Positions 1 through 9,028 of a stretch of 64,000 bases of DNA are shown piece by piece. The translations under genes and the position numbers were made by a program. This stretch comes from Spirosoma aerolatum. GTDB lineage: Bacteria; Bacteroidota; Bacteroidia; Cytophagales; Spirosomataceae. Where the stretch lies: positions 6,891,501 through 6,955,500 of the forward strand of contig NZ_CP020104.1 of NCBI RefSeq assembly GCF_002056795.1, in the 5' to 3' direction. Below the pieces are notes generated by a model. That model made no database searches and was not told the origin of the DNA. It was given only the letters and a program-made list of their open reading frames with translations. Numbering within the stretch: the first letter of the stretch is position 1; each line of letters opens with the position of its first letter.

Positions 1-161
1 CATTACAACTATTTAACGGTTATCGATGCCTTATGCAGGCTTAATTACCAAAATAAATATCTGATAATTAAGGCCTTACTTGTCAGATATGGCAAACGAT
101 CAACCGCCAATCGTATTATTTCTTATTTTTGGGTTTTGATTACGGCCAGGGCCGTTTAGGT

Positions 162-1178
162 ATGCAAGACATTGAAGCAATCGGCACATTGCTCGAACAT
201 CCTCAGACCGTGCTGATTACAACTCACCAGAATCCTGATGCCGATGCTATGGGGTCGTCGTTGGGTTTGGCGGGCTATCTTCGGAAGAAAGGTCATCGGG
301 TTACGGTTGTGACGCCGACAGATTATCCACAAAGCCTTCATTGGATGCCGGGCAATGATGGCGTCATTCCATTTGATGAAAAAGTCCGGGTTTCAGTCAG
401 TCGACTCGTTGAAGAAAGTACCGTCATTTTCTGCCTCGATTTTTCCAGCCTCGATCGTATTCGTGAGCTAGCCCCGCTGATACGACAGGCACGTGCCCGA
501 AAAGTACTGATTGACCATCACCTTGAACCTGAATCGTTTGCCGATTTAGCCCTCTGGGACCCTAAGGCGGCTGCGACGGCCGAACTCATTTTTCGGCTGA
601 TTGTACAACTGGGCGACAAAGCCTTGATTGATGTCCCCATAGCCGAATGTCTGTATTCGGGATTAATGACCGACACCGGCTCATTCCGCCATTCCAATAC
701 AACGGGCAATGTGCATCGCATGGCGGCTGAACTGGTCGATCTGGGGATTGATGTAAGTAGTATTCATCGACGCATTTTCGACAATGTATCACTCGATAAG
801 TTTCGGATGCTCGGGTATGTCTTGAACGAAAAGCTGAAAGTGTTGCCTGAGTATAAGTTTGCCTACATCACACTGACCGATGCGGAGTTGAAGCGCTATC
901 GATCAAAAACCGGCGATACAGAAGGCATGGTCAATTATGCACTAGCTGTGGAAGGGGTCGTAATGGCGGCTATTCTCATAGATCGGGTCGATGAAATTCG
1001 ATTGTCGTTCCGCTCAATTGGCGATTTTTCGGTCAGAGATCTGGCTAGTACACATTTTGATGGTGGAGGGCATCGGAATGCCGCCGGTGGTCGTTCTAAA
1101 TTATCAATGGCCGAAACGGAGAAAAAACTTTTATCTATAATTCCTTTGTATCAGCAATCACTGCTGGAAACTGTTTAA
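162..1178 (+). CDS. DHH-family phosphoesterase, NrnA-like (nanoRNase/pAp phosphatase)
   Basis: About 338 aa. The N-terminal DHH domain shows NPDADA (motif I), a DFSS aspartate, DHHLEPE (motif III) and a TDTGSF loop; the C-terminal DHHA1 domain ends in GGGHRNAAGG. This is the layout of bifunctional oligoribonuclease/pAp phosphatases, cytoplasmic Mn-dependent enzymes that degrade 2-5 nt RNAs and recycle 3',5'-phosphoadenosine. I start at ATG 162; an in-frame TTG at 129 would add 11 unlikely residues. The next gene is co-directional after 95 bp. Family assignment is firm; substrate preference cannot be read from sequence. Confidence 0.9.
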   Translation: MQDIEAIGTLLEHPQTVLITTHQNPDADAMGSSLGLAGYLRKKGHRVTVVTPTDYPQSLHWMPGNDGVIPFDEKVRVSVSRLVEESTVIFCLDFSSLDRIRELAPLIRQARARKVLIDHHLEPESFADLALWDPKAAATAELIFRLIVQLGDKALIDVPIAECLYSGLMTDTGSFRHSNTTGNVHRMAAELVDLGIDVSSIHRRIFDNVSLDKFRMLGYVLNEKLKVLPEYKFAYITLTDAELKRYRSKTGDTEGMVNYALAVEGVVMAAILIDRVDEIRLSFRSIGDFSVRDLASTHFDGGGHRNAAGGRSKLSMAETEKKLLSIIPLYQQSLLETV

Positions 1179-1273
1179 TTTTTATGGATTTCAACTTTTG
1201 ATTAGCCTCCGAGAGTCAGAAGCCTGAAACCTTGAACCTGAAGCAATCTTAAATAAACAACTAACAATCTCTC

Positions 1274-2197
1274 ATGTCTCTCAAAAATTTCGGGAAAGCC
1301 GCCCTGATCGTCGCTGTGGTAGCGGCTTGCGGTAAAAACCGCGTTCAGGTAACGGACAACGGCCTGAAGTACCAAATTCACGAACAATCAGAAGGCACTC
1401 GTAAGGGTAAAGTTGGCGACATTCTGACGCTACACCTCACCCTGATGAACAACAAAGATTCAGTTCTGCGCGATACGCACAAAGAAGGGGCTCCTTTCCA
1501 GATGTTGCTCCAGGTTCCACCTTTCAAAGGATCTTATGAAGAAGGGTTGGCTATGCTGGGCAAAGGCGACAGTGCCACATTCTATGTGAGTGCCGACTCG
1601 CTTTTCACCCGGGCCATGCAGCCCCTGCCGCCAGGCGTTCAAAAAGGTAGTGATATTGGCATAGCCGTAAAAGTCCTGAATATTCAGACTGAAGACGAAT
1701 ATAAGAAACAGCAGGCTGCCGATTTTGATAAGCAAAAAGGGATTGATGCCAAAGTCATTGATAGCTATGTGGCTAAAAACGGTTTAGCCGGAAAAGGTCA
1801 GAAAACTCAGTCGGGAGTTTATTACATCGTAACCCAGCCTTCAAGTGGCCCCGCCCCTAAAGCCGGTGAAATTGTTAAAGTTCGTTACACGGGCAAACTA
1901 TTGAACGGCACTATCTTCGACAGTTCCGAGAAAAGCCTTAATCCACAAGCCAGCGGTGAACCCGTTCAATTCCCGATTGGTGTAGGGCAGGTTATTCCAG
2001 GCTGGGAAGAGGGGGTTATGAAAATGCACAAAGGTGAAAAAGCAACCCTGATTATCCCTTCGACACTGGCCTATGGCTCACGTGCCAATCCGAAGATTCC
2101 AGCTAACTCAGTGCTGTTGTTCGACATTGAACTGTTGGACATTCAGAAAGGTCAACAGCCAGCAATGCAGCCTGGTATGCCACAGCCCAGTCGGTAA
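1274..2197 (+). CDS. FKBP-type peptidyl-prolyl isomerase lipoprotein, GldI-like
   Basis: 307 aa. The hydrophobic start ends in VAAC near residue 19, a lipobox, so this is probably a periplasm-facing lipoprotein. It holds two FKBP folds: a degenerate one at about residues 30-130 and a canonical one at about 180-290 (VRYTGKL, IFDSS, PIGVGQVIPGWEEG, PSTLAYG). Double-FKBP lipoproteins in this phylum assist folding of envelope proteins, and GldI is one in gliding species. It reads toward rdgB but a strong terminator lies between. The isomerase fold is clear; a gliding role is only inferred from family. Confidence 0.88.
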   Translation: MSLKNFGKAALIVAVVAACGKNRVQVTDNGLKYQIHEQSEGTRKGKVGDILTLHLTLMNNKDSVLRDTHKEGAPFQMLLQVPPFKGSYEEGLAMLGKGDSATFYVSADSLFTRAMQPLPPGVQKGSDIGIAVKVLNIQTEDEYKKQQAADFDKQKGIDAKVIDSYVAKNGLAGKGQKTQSGVYYIVTQPSSGPAPKAGEIVKVRYTGKLLNGTIFDSSEKSLNPQASGEPVQFPIGVGQVIPGWEEGVMKMHKGEKATLIIPSTLAYGSRANPKIPANSVLLFDIELLDIQKGQQPAMQPGMPQPSR

Positions 2198-2216
2198 GAT
2201 AGTCTCATTTATTCCG

Positions 2217-2254
2217 AAAGCCGTTTGCAGTTATAGCTGTAAACGGCTTTTTTT
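2217..2254 (+). terminator. Rho-independent terminator after the FKBP gene
   Basis: A 14-bp stem (2217-2230 with 2237-2250, one G-T wobble), a 6-nt loop and a run of seven T. It ends the upstream transcription unit only 8 bp before the rdgB start codon, so some read-through or a promoter overlapping the hairpin must supply rdgB. Confidence 0.85.
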
Positions 2255-2261
2255 GTTGATG

Positions 2262-2843
2262 ATGGAACTATGCTTTGCTACCAACAATCAACATAAACTC
2301 GACGAAGTGGCAGGTCAACTCGGTAACTCGTTTACCCTGAAAACCCTACGTGATATTGGCTGTACCGACGAGTTACCCGAAACGACGGGAACAATAGCCG
2401 GCAACTCACGCCAGAAAGCCGAATACGTCTGGACGCATTTCGGCCTATCGTGCTTTGCCGATGATTCGGGTCTGGAAGTAGATGCCCTCAATGGCGAGCC
2501 AGGTGTCGATTCGGCCTATTATTCAGGTAGTCGGGATGCTGGTAAGAATATAGAAAAGTTACTCACAAACCTTGCTGGAAACAGCAATCGGAAAGCCCGG
2601 TTTATCACGGTATTTACCCTAATTCTGCAAGGTGTTGAGCATCAGTTTGAGGGCGTTATCGAAGGCCAGATACTAACTGAGCCTCGTGGCGAAGGCGGAT
2701 TTGGCTATGACCCCCTATTCCTGCCGGATGGCCATGACCAAACGTTTGCCGAAATGCGGATAGAAGAGAAGAACGGGATGAGCCACCGCTCCCAAGCTTT
2801 GGCAAAAATGATAGCCTACCTGGAAAAACAAAAAGGGAAGTAA
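2262..2843 (+). CDS. rdgB: RdgB/HAM1 non-canonical purine NTP pyrophosphatase
   Basis: 193 aa from ATG 2262 (ATG 2259 directly precedes it). It starts with the family hallmark FATNNQHKLDEV and carries FADDSGLEVDALNGEPG, GGFGYDPLFLP and NGMSHRSQA near the end. The enzyme hydrolyses dITP, XTP and dXTP to monophosphates to keep damaged purines out of DNA. Length matches the family (about 190-200 aa). A longer open frame back to 2073 overlaps the FKBP gene and is not needed. Confidence 0.93.
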   Translation: MELCFATNNQHKLDEVAGQLGNSFTLKTLRDIGCTDELPETTGTIAGNSRQKAEYVWTHFGLSCFADDSGLEVDALNGEPGVDSAYYSGSRDAGKNIEKLLTNLAGNSNRKARFITVFTLILQGVEHQFEGVIEGQILTEPRGEGGFGYDPLFLPDGHDQTFAEMRIEEKNGMSHRSQALAKMIAYLEKQKGK

Positions 2844-2857
2844 TACCCGGCTAAACG

Positions 2858-2892
2858 TGACATCCCGAAAGCGCTGTGCTTTCGGGATGTCA
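2858..2892. terminator. Perfect 15-bp hairpin between convergent genes
   Basis: Arms 2858-2872 and 2878-2892 pair perfectly around a 5-nt loop. It lies between rdgB (rightward) and the amidohydrolase (leftward), so it probably serves both, although neither side has a long T run. Confidence 0.65.
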
Positions 2893-2915
2893 TAACGTAT
2901 CCTATTGTTCCGTTC

Positions 2916-4634
2916 CTACTCCGACCGCGAAGACGAAACCTTGGCGGCTGGTGTCGATTTTTCAGCTTTATCTTTCTCCAATTGTTTTTTCACAGCTTCA
3001 CGCTGATCGTCGCGAACGGTTGGGTATTTGATGCCAAGTTGCTCCAGATAGGTTTTATACTTTGTTGGATCGTAATAAAACGTCGAGAGCTTCGGTTTGA
3101 ACTCGTCCATGATCTTCTTATTCAGGTAGATCGCAGGTTTTTCCTTCGACGAAATCAGAGACTCATATTTAATATCTTTAGTCTGCTCATCCCGATAGTA
3201 AGCCCAGGCATCTTTAATCAACTCGGGCTTCATCAGTAGATCAAGCAACGTCATGGCTTCCGCTTTGGCACCGTAGACAACCCCCTTATGGGCAATTGGT
3301 GTCGCCATCGAAATGGCATTCGCCCAGTGGTGGCCTGGTAATCCGGGAATATTACTTGGATAGCGTAATACAATCGTCGGCAGCGACCACGAAATATCAG
3401 CAATATCGTCGGAACCACCACCCATAGACGTCATGGCCTGACCACCCATCATCACCACAGGAGCCGACGAAGTTGGCAGACTCATGGAATCGAGTTTGGT
3501 AGCCAGTCCACTCATTTTAGGCGCCTGAAGCTCCAGTTGCGAAGCGCGAGCCAGGAGTTGATCTTCCTCAGTCCAGGTGGGTAGGCCCACCTTTTTGATA
3601 TTCTCGTAAGCTGCAATGGCCATCGCCTTATTGGTATGCACTGGCCAGGCCGAGCCTAAAATTTCGTAGCTGAATTTCGTATCGGTCATCAGCGCAGCCC
3701 CCTCGGCAATTTTGACACCCGTTTCGAACAGTTTTTTGATCTTCGGATACGTTCGTTCCCGAAAATAATACCAGACCGACGCTTTTGAAGGAACAACGTT
3801 AGGCTGATCGCCCCCGTCTGAAATGACATAGTGTGAGCGTTGGGTAAGCTCCAGGTGTTCACGGCGGAAATTCCAGCCTACGTTCATCAGTTCAACCGCA
3901 TCCAGTGCACTCCGGCCACGCCAGGGTGCACCAGCTGCGTGAGCAGCCTGCCCTTCAAAACTGAACTTTACCGACACCAGCCCGTTATTGCCATTATCAC
4001 CCCAGGAAACGCCGAGATTATTGCCTACGTGGGTAAAAATGCAGGCGTCAACATCTTTGAAATAGCCGTCCCGAACGTAGAAAGCCTTTGTGCCGACGAG
4101 TTCTTCGGCCACACCCGGCCAAAGCATTAGCGTACCGGGAATTTTCTCGCGCTCCATCAGCTTCTTCACGGCCAGTACAGCTACAATATTCAACGCCTGA
4201 CCGGAGTTGTGCCCTTCGCCATGACCAGGAGCGCCTTCCACAATTGGATCTTTATAGGCTACACCCGGCTTCTGGCTAGCCTTTGGAATACAGTCGATAT
4301 CGGAACCGATTGCGATGAGTGGTTTACCTGATCCCCAGGTAGCCACCCAAGCCGTTGGAATACCGGATATACCAGTTTTTACAGTAAAACCTTCGTTTTT
4401 CAGCAGGCCGGTTAAGTACTCGAACGATTCTTCCTCCTGAAAACCCAGCTCGGCAAAACTGAAGAGCATATCGTTGATTTGTTGCGCCAGTGCCGAATTG
4501 GCTTCCACAGCCGCAACAGCTTCCTGTTTCAATTTGTCAAGTTTGTCGACGGATTTAGCTCCTTTCTTTGCCTGCGCTATTAGAAGCGTTGGCACGAGCA
4601 AGAGGAACAATAAAAGATTTGTACAGTTTCTCAT
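2916..4634 (-). CDS. Secreted M20-family amidohydrolase (AbgB-like)
   Basis: About 572 aa from ATG 4634; an upstream TTG is less likely. A signal peptide is visible (LLLFLLLVPTLLIAQ). The M20 metal-ligand regions are recognisable: IGSDIDCIP, GHGEGHNSG, GVAEELVG and FTHVGNN, with a lid-domain stretch FEGQAAHAAGAPW. The closest described family is p-aminobenzoyl-glutamate hydrolase subunit B and related amidohydrolases common in this phylum. It probably cleaves an amide or amino-acid conjugate in the periplasm; the substrate cannot be told. It is monocistronic and convergent with rdgB. Confidence 0.85.
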   Translation of the reverse strand: MRNCTNLLLFLLLVPTLLIAQAKKGAKSVDKLDKLKQEAVAAVEANSALAQQINDMLFSFAELGFQEEESFEYLTGLLKNEGFTVKTGISGIPTAWVATWGSGKPLIAIGSDIDCIPKASQKPGVAYKDPIVEGAPGHGEGHNSGQALNIVAVLAVKKLMEREKIPGTLMLWPGVAEELVGTKAFYVRDGYFKDVDACIFTHVGNNLGVSWGDNGNNGLVSVKFSFEGQAAHAAGAPWRGRSALDAVELMNVGWNFRREHLELTQRSHYVISDGGDQPNVVPSKASVWYYFRERTYPKIKKLFETGVKIAEGAALMTDTKFSYEILGSAWPVHTNKAMAIAAYENIKKVGLPTWTEEDQLLARASQLELQAPKMSGLATKLDSMSLPTSSAPVVMMGGQAMTSMGGGSDDIADISWSLPTIVLRYPSNIPGLPGHHWANAISMATPIAHKGVVYGAKAEAMTLLDLLMKPELIKDAWAYYRDEQTKDIKYESLISSKEKPAIYLNKKIMDEFKPKLSTFYYDPTKYKTYLEQLGIKYPTVRDDQREAVKKQLEKDKAEKSTPAAKVSSSRSE

Positions 4635-4720
4635 TGGTATTACCAAATTTTATAATGATGATTGGGCAGTTGACTAGCTAAAGATACGGCTAAATGATAA
4701 AGCAATGAATAATTAACAAC

Positions 4721-4750
4721 AAAAAAGACAACCCAATATGAGTTGTCTTT
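4721..4750 (-). terminator. Terminator of the leftward 7.8-4.8 kb operon
   Basis: Nine-bp stem (4742-4750 with 4724-4732) followed on the minus strand by six T (six A at 4721-4726 on the plus strand). It sits 36 bp beyond the yggU-like stop. Confidence 0.8.
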
Positions 4751-4785
4751 GAATGGCATGGTACCTGAACCGACGCAAGACTTAT

Positions 4786-5058
4786 CTATTCTGTCTTTAG
4801 CCTGGTCAGAAAGCGGTCGTATGTATCTTGGTCAATAGACAGCTCGATCCGTTTGTGCGGATTGGTAAAACCAGCCACAATCGTCACATTGGACTTGGCA
4901 ACACCGATTTGCTTAGCCAAAAATTCAGTCAGATACGCATTGGCTTTCCCATCCTGCGCTGGGGCCTTAATCTTGGCGTTAAGCATCCCGGCAGCATCAT
5001 ACAATAGCTGGTCTACTTTACTTCCGGGCTTTACTTTCAGATGCAGCGTAACAGGCAT
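4786..5058 (-). CDS. DUF167 / YggU-family protein
   Basis: 90 aa. The core pattern VKPGSKVDQ, then KIKAPAQDGKANAYLTEFLA and VTIVAGFTNPHKRIEL, is the DUF167 fold, whose biochemical role is not established. It is the last gene of the leftward run, 3 bp after the tautomerase gene. Confidence 0.85.
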   Translation of the reverse strand: MPVTLHLKVKPGSKVDQLLYDAAGMLNAKIKAPAQDGKANAYLTEFLAKQIGVAKSNVTIVAGFTNPHKRIELSIDQDTYDRFLTRLKTE

Positions 5059-5061
5059 AAA

Positions 5062-5451
5062 TCAAACGTTGACTTTATAATTCAGCGTAATTTCATCGCC
5101 CGTCATGCCCCGGAATCCCCAGTTATGCGCCGGACTTTCCAGAATACAGATTTCAAGGTCGGTAACGGGTAGATTTAGCTGAGTACAAACACGCTCGTAG
5201 AGCAAATGAATCAGTTTTTTCTTCGTATCGACCGTACGGCCTTCGATCATCAGAAACTCCAGAATGATATACCGGTCGGATGCGGTAGCCGGTCGAAAGA
5301 AATCCTCCTTGTCAAGATAGAAAAAGCGGTGCGCTCGTTTATTTTCCGGAAACTGGAGTGCTTCGACCACGCACGCATGAATGGAACTGGAAAGCACCTC
5401 CCGAATGGGTAGCAGGTGTTCGCGCACCCCATAAATCTTTACCTGACTCAT
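5062..5451 (-). CDS. Tautomerase-superfamily protein
   Basis: 129 aa. The pattern fits the Tautomerase_2 family: a short N-terminal strand VKIYGVREHL, a central FFRPATASDRYIILEF, and a C-terminal strand ending near NWGFRGMTGDEI. Members with the catalytic N-terminal proline act on enol/keto substrates; here the residue after Met is Ser, so catalysis through Pro1 looks lost, and the role is unclear. Five bp separate it from the reductase gene upstream, suggesting co-expression. Confidence 0.7.
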   Translation of the reverse strand: MSQVKIYGVREHLLPIREVLSSSIHACVVEALQFPENKRAHRFFYLDKEDFFRPATASDRYIILEFLMIEGRTVDTKKKLIHLLYERVCTQLNLPVTDLEICILESPAHNWGFRGMTGDEITLNYKVNV

Positions 5452-5456
5452 ACTTT

Positions 5457-6374
5457 CTATGGCTTAAGCTGACTGGCCAGTACAGCAATGCCTTCTTCAA
5501 AACTGCGCGGATCGTAACCCAGTACGGTTCTGGCTTTATCCAGAATAAATCCGGTACGTGGTGGCCGACGCGCTACCTGCGTGAATGTGGATGCATCGGC
5601 CTGCGCAATCAGTGACTTATCGAGACCAAAATAATCGGCGGTTTTAATCGCCATATCATATGGGGTCAAAACTTCTTTCCCCGATATATTGAAAATGCCT
5701 TCAGCTTCTTTATCAGCAATCAGGTAGCAACCCATAGCCAGATCTTCGGCCAGGGTTGGGCTCCGCCACTGGTCGGTGACGACTTTAATATTCTTACCCT
5801 CTTCCAGCGATTTCTTGACCCATAAAATGATGTTGCTACGACTCATATCGTGTGCAATGCCATACACGAGTACCGTACGGGCAATAGCCCAGCGCAAGGG
5901 AACGTCGGCCCGGTTCGCATGTTTAACGACCGATTCGCCAGCCTGTTTGCTCCAGCCATAAAAACTGATGGGATTGGCCTCGGCAGTTTCATCGTAAGGG
6001 CCTGCTGTACCATCGAAAATGAAATCTGTAGACACATGCACCAGAAAGGCATTGGTAGCCTGACAGGCTTCAACAATGTATTCAACCGCATGGACATTCT
6101 GCGCCCAGCACGCATCTTTCTGTACTTCGCATTTATCCACATCGGTCATAGCAGCCCCGTGGATAACTACATCGGGTTTTACCTCGCCAATTGTATCCAA
6201 TACCTGCTGCCGATCCGTAATATCCATTGATCGGTACGTATATCCATCTGCATAAGGCAATCGATTATCGCCACGAGCGGTTGCTACTAATTCAATATTG
6301 GGCTGTTTGGTCAACAGGTCGACCAGTTTTTGTCCCAACAGGCCATTGGCTCCAGTAATAAGAATGCGTTTCAT
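5457..6374 (-). CDS. RmlD-like SDR NAD(P)-dependent reductase
   Basis: 305 aa. The Rossmann start MKRILITGANGLLGQKL carries GxxGxxG; VIHGAAMTDVDKCE and HVSTDFIFDG follow, then the catalytic pair in FYGWSKQAGE (YxxxK). This is the dTDP-4-dehydrorhamnose reductase type of extended SDR. The lack of neighbouring rmlA, rmlB or rmlC means the sugar role is uncertain; related proteins act on other nucleotide sugars. It lies inside a tight leftward operon. Confidence 0.82.
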   Translation of the reverse strand: MKRILITGANGLLGQKLVDLLTKQPNIELVATARGDNRLPYADGYTYRSMDITDRQQVLDTIGEVKPDVVIHGAAMTDVDKCEVQKDACWAQNVHAVEYIVEACQATNAFLVHVSTDFIFDGTAGPYDETAEANPISFYGWSKQAGESVVKHANRADVPLRWAIARTVLVYGIAHDMSRSNIILWVKKSLEEGKNIKVVTDQWRSPTLAEDLAMGCYLIADKEAEGIFNISGKEVLTPYDMAIKTADYFGLDKSLIAQADASTFTQVARRPPRTGFILDKARTVLGYDPRSFEEGIAVLASQLKP

Positions 6375-6450
6375 AAGAGTAGCTCAGTAATAGGAGTAAG
6401 TAGTAGAAGTTGCTGACGCGTATTTATTTATCTCCCAATACTCCTCACTC

Positions 6451-7152
6451 CTAATACTGATAATGATATTGTTTTGTAATCTTCTTTTTCTTGACCCAAT
6501 CGCCCGTCATGGTCATGCGAACGTCTTTAACGGGCCGGTCCATTTCGTCGCGGGGTTGTTTGGCAATGCTGTCCACAATAGCCAGCCCATCAATTACCTC
6601 GCCAAAAACGGTGTAGTTGCCATCCAGATGCGGTGCCCCCCCAATGGTTTTGTATACCTGTTTCTGCTCATCGGTCGGTACATGCCCTTTCATAGCCTGG
6701 ATTCGTTCGACCTGCTTTTGCAGCGCGGCATCATCCCAAACGCGGCCTTGTACAATGTAAAACTGGCAGGCACTCGACGCTTTTTCGGGGTTATTATCGC
6801 GAGCAGCCGCTAAGGCGCCTTTCTTATGGAAGAGTGTGGGCACAAACTCGGCCGGTATCCGCTCGCCAATGCTACCACTTCCAAGAGGGTCGCCAGCTTT
6901 TGCTTTACGGGAGTTTGGGTCGCCCCCCTGAATCATGAACAGAGGAATAATGCGATGGAACAACAGACTGTCGTAAAATTTCTGATCGACCAGTTTGATA
7001 AAATTTTCCTTGTGCTTTGGCGTCTGATCGTACAGAACGAGCCGCATGGGACCGTAGATTGTTGTCAGCGTAACCAGATAGTCTTTTTTCTTCCGGTTCT
7101 GGGCCAGAAGCGTGGTTGACATCAATAAAAAGAGAGCGAGGTAAATACGCAT
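6451..7152 (-). CDS. Secreted cyclophilin-type peptidyl-prolyl isomerase
   Basis: 233 aa with a signal peptide (MRIYLALFLLMSTTLLAQ). The cyclophilin core is clear: NFIKLVDQKFYDSLLFHRII, MIQGGDP, an ACQFYIVQ segment and YTVFGEVIDG near residue 190. An extra insertion around residues 140-170 is typical of the Bacteroidota forms. It should assist folding of periplasmic proteins. It lies 30 bp after the ABC ATPase gene. Confidence 0.88.
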   Translation of the reverse strand: MRIYLALFLLMSTTLLAQNRKKKDYLVTLTTIYGPMRLVLYDQTPKHKENFIKLVDQKFYDSLLFHRIIPLFMIQGGDPNSRKAKAGDPLGSGSIGERIPAEFVPTLFHKKGALAAARDNNPEKASSACQFYIVQGRVWDDAALQKQVERIQAMKGHVPTDEQKQVYKTIGGAPHLDGNYTVFGEVIDGLAIVDSIAKQPRDEMDRPVKDVRMTMTGDWVKKKKITKQYHYQY

Positions 7153-7182
7153 GGTTCGTTGCCGATCAGAATCCAGAAATAG

Positions 7183-7809
7183 TTACAAAGCTACGCGATT
7201 CTGAAAGGCATCTTTCAAACGCTGGTCGTGGGTAACCACAATGAGGCTGGCCCCTATCTGCTCCGACTGCTCACGCAGGAGTTGCACAACACGCTCTGTA
7301 TTTTCATCGTCAAGGCTCGACGTTGGCTCATCGGCCAGAATAACCCCCGGCTGATTCATAACGGCCCGCGCTATACTCACCCGTTGCTGCTCACCCTGGC
7401 TTAGCTGATGCGTTTTTTTGTCCAGGTGATCACCGAATCCCAATTGGGCTGCCAGTTCCTTTGCCCGTGCTTTATCCTGCGGTTTATCAGCTAAATAATT
7501 AGCCAGCAACAGGTTATCAAGCACCGAGAGCGAACTAACAAAATGGGGTTTCTGGAAAACAATACCCACGTGTTTGGCCCGAAAAGCGGCAGTTTCGGCC
7601 ACGCTCAATTTCGTGAGGTCTGTTTCGTCGATGGTAACCGAACCACTTTTGGGCTTCAGCAACAAGGCCAGCAAGTGCAGGAATGTTGTTTTACCCGTTC
7701 CTGACCGACCCAAAATCAGGAGTGCTTCCCGATTGGCGCAGTACACATCGGGAAATGTGAACTGCTTGGTGGGGTTATACGCAAACGAAAGTTGGTTGGT
7801 CGCCAGCAT
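7183..7809 (-). CDS. ABC transporter ATP-binding protein, LolD/MacB type
   Basis: 208 aa from ATG 7809; an upstream extension to 7905 is low-complexity AT-rich sequence. Walker A GRSGTGKTTFLHLL, Q-loop VFQKPHFV, signature LSQGEQQRVSIARA, Walker B VILADEPTSSLD and the H-loop VTHDQ are all intact. The SLDDEN pattern resembles LolD/FtsE-type ATPases. No permease gene is adjacent, so its partner is elsewhere. It heads the leftward operon. Confidence 0.88.
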   Translation of the reverse strand: MLATNQLSFAYNPTKQFTFPDVYCANREALLILGRSGTGKTTFLHLLALLLKPKSGSVTIDETDLTKLSVAETAAFRAKHVGIVFQKPHFVSSLSVLDNLLLANYLADKPQDKARAKELAAQLGFGDHLDKKTHQLSQGEQQRVSIARAVMNQPGVILADEPTSSLDDENTERVVQLLREQSEQIGASLIVVTHDQRLKDAFQNRVAL

Positions 7810-7933
7810 AGAAACAGAAGCTAATACGCACAAAAATAGGCAGGCAACGAGAATAATGTAGAATGTAGAATGAACAATGAATAATTTTACTCCCCAGTTA
7901 GGCATTATTTATTATCCATTCTATATTATTCAT

Positions 7934-8515
7934 TTGAAACGAATCGCTCTATTTGCTTCTGGCTCTGGCTCGAATGCCGAGAAAATCGCTGCCTATTTTG
8001 CTGATAATACCAGCGTTGACATTTCGTTGATTGCCTCCAACAACCCAAAAGCGGGGGTTATTGATCGGGCCCGCCGTGGATTCGGAAGACGGCTGCACAT
8101 TCCAGTTTTGCTCTTCGACCGGGCAACGTTTTACGATACCGACCGAATCACTCAACTGCTGCAGAATCAACACATCGATTTAATTGTACTAGCCGGTTTT
8201 ATGTGGCTGATGCCCAGCAAATTGGTACAGGCATTCCCTAATAAAATTATTAACATTCACCCAGCGTTATTACCTAAATTTGGGGGGAAAGGCATGTATG
8301 GCCACTTTGTCCACGAAGCGGTGGTAGCAGCCAACGAAACCGAATCAGGGATTACGATTCATTATGTAAACGAGCATTACGACGAAGGGCAGATTATTTT
8401 CCAGGCCAGTTGCCCGGTTTTACCAACCGATACACCCGAAGACGTAGCCCAAAAAGTTCAGGTATTAGAACACCTGCATTATCCAAAAGTGGTAGAAGAC
8501 GTATTGATGCGATGA
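7934..8515 (+). CDS. purN: Phosphoribosylglycinamide formyltransferase (GART)
   Basis: 193 aa if started at TTG 7934 (MKRIALFASGSGSNAEKI), which matches the family start; ATG 7877 would add 19 low-complexity residues. The catalytic Asn-His-Asp set is visible in INIHPALLPKFGGKGMYG and NEHYDEGQI. It transfers formyl from 10-formyl-THF to GAR in purine synthesis. Its stop overlaps the start of the next lipoprotein gene (ATGA at 8512-8515). Confidence 0.9.
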   Translation: MKRIALFASGSGSNAEKIAAYFADNTSVDISLIASNNPKAGVIDRARRGFGRRLHIPVLLFDRATFYDTDRITQLLQNQHIDLIVLAGFMWLMPSKLVQAFPNKIINIHPALLPKFGGKGMYGHFVHEAVVAANETESGITIHYVNEHYDEGQIIFQASCPVLPTDTPEDVAQKVQVLEHLHYPKVVEDVLMR

Positions 8516-8940
8516 ATAATTTTACAAAAAATAAAGCCGTTGGGTTTATTGGAGCGTTGCTTGTTTTAGCCTTCCTGAGCAGTTGTTTCCGGCCGGTCCT
8601 GTACCTTCAGAACAAAACGCATTATCCGGTCGATGTATTCTATGACAATCAACGACCAGCCCGCCCCTTCGACCCATTGCAGGACCTGGAAGTAAAAGGC
8701 GAAGTACAGCTCTCGGCCAGGCAATTGGACGAACGCAATAAACGGATGCTGAGCCGTGGGAACGATATGCAACAGAAAGAACTGATGCTGGCTCGACTGA
8801 CCATGCAGGCCAAGAATATTGGTGCCGATGCATTAGTGGCTGTTAAATATACCTACTACACATCAATGACCGATAACGGATACATTATGACGGGGCTTGC
8901 CGTGAAATATAAAAAAGAAGAGGAAACCACGGCCAAATAA
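8512..8940 (+). CDS. Small lipoprotein of unknown role
   Basis: 142 aa from ATG 8512, translationally coupled to purN. The hydrophobic start ends in FLSSC (lipobox near residue 24). The C-terminal third (KNIGADALVAVKYTYYTS, GLAVKYKK) recalls the YbjQ-type heavy-metal-binding fold, where a GAxAVVGVxY stretch forms a strand, but similarity is weak. Probably membrane anchored in the periplasm. A 27-bp hairpin ends the unit. Confidence 0.65.
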   Translation: MNNFTKNKAVGFIGALLVLAFLSSCFRPVLYLQNKTHYPVDVFYDNQRPARPFDPLQDLEVKGEVQLSARQLDERNKRMLSRGNDMQQKELMLARLTMQAKNIGADALVAVKYTYYTSMTDNGYIMTGLAVKYKKEEETTAK

Positions 8941-8955
8941 CGGACTTAGGACATA

Positions 8956-9019
8956 TCTCATTCCAAACTAAAAGGTCTGCCAGCTATTCGTTTGGCAGAC
9001 CTTTTAGTTTGGAATGAGA
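8956..9019. terminator. Very long perfect hairpin (27-bp stem), bidirectional terminator
   Basis: Arms 8956-8982 and 8993-9019 are perfectly complementary with a 10-nt loop. It lies between convergent genes ending at 8940 (+) and 9029 (-). The arm length is unusual for a simple terminator. Confidence 0.8.
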
Positions 9020-9028
9020 CAATACAAT

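Noticed and set aside
2073..2261. Extended start of the RdgB frame
   Set aside because: It overlaps the FKBP gene and the terminator; the family begins at ATG 2262.
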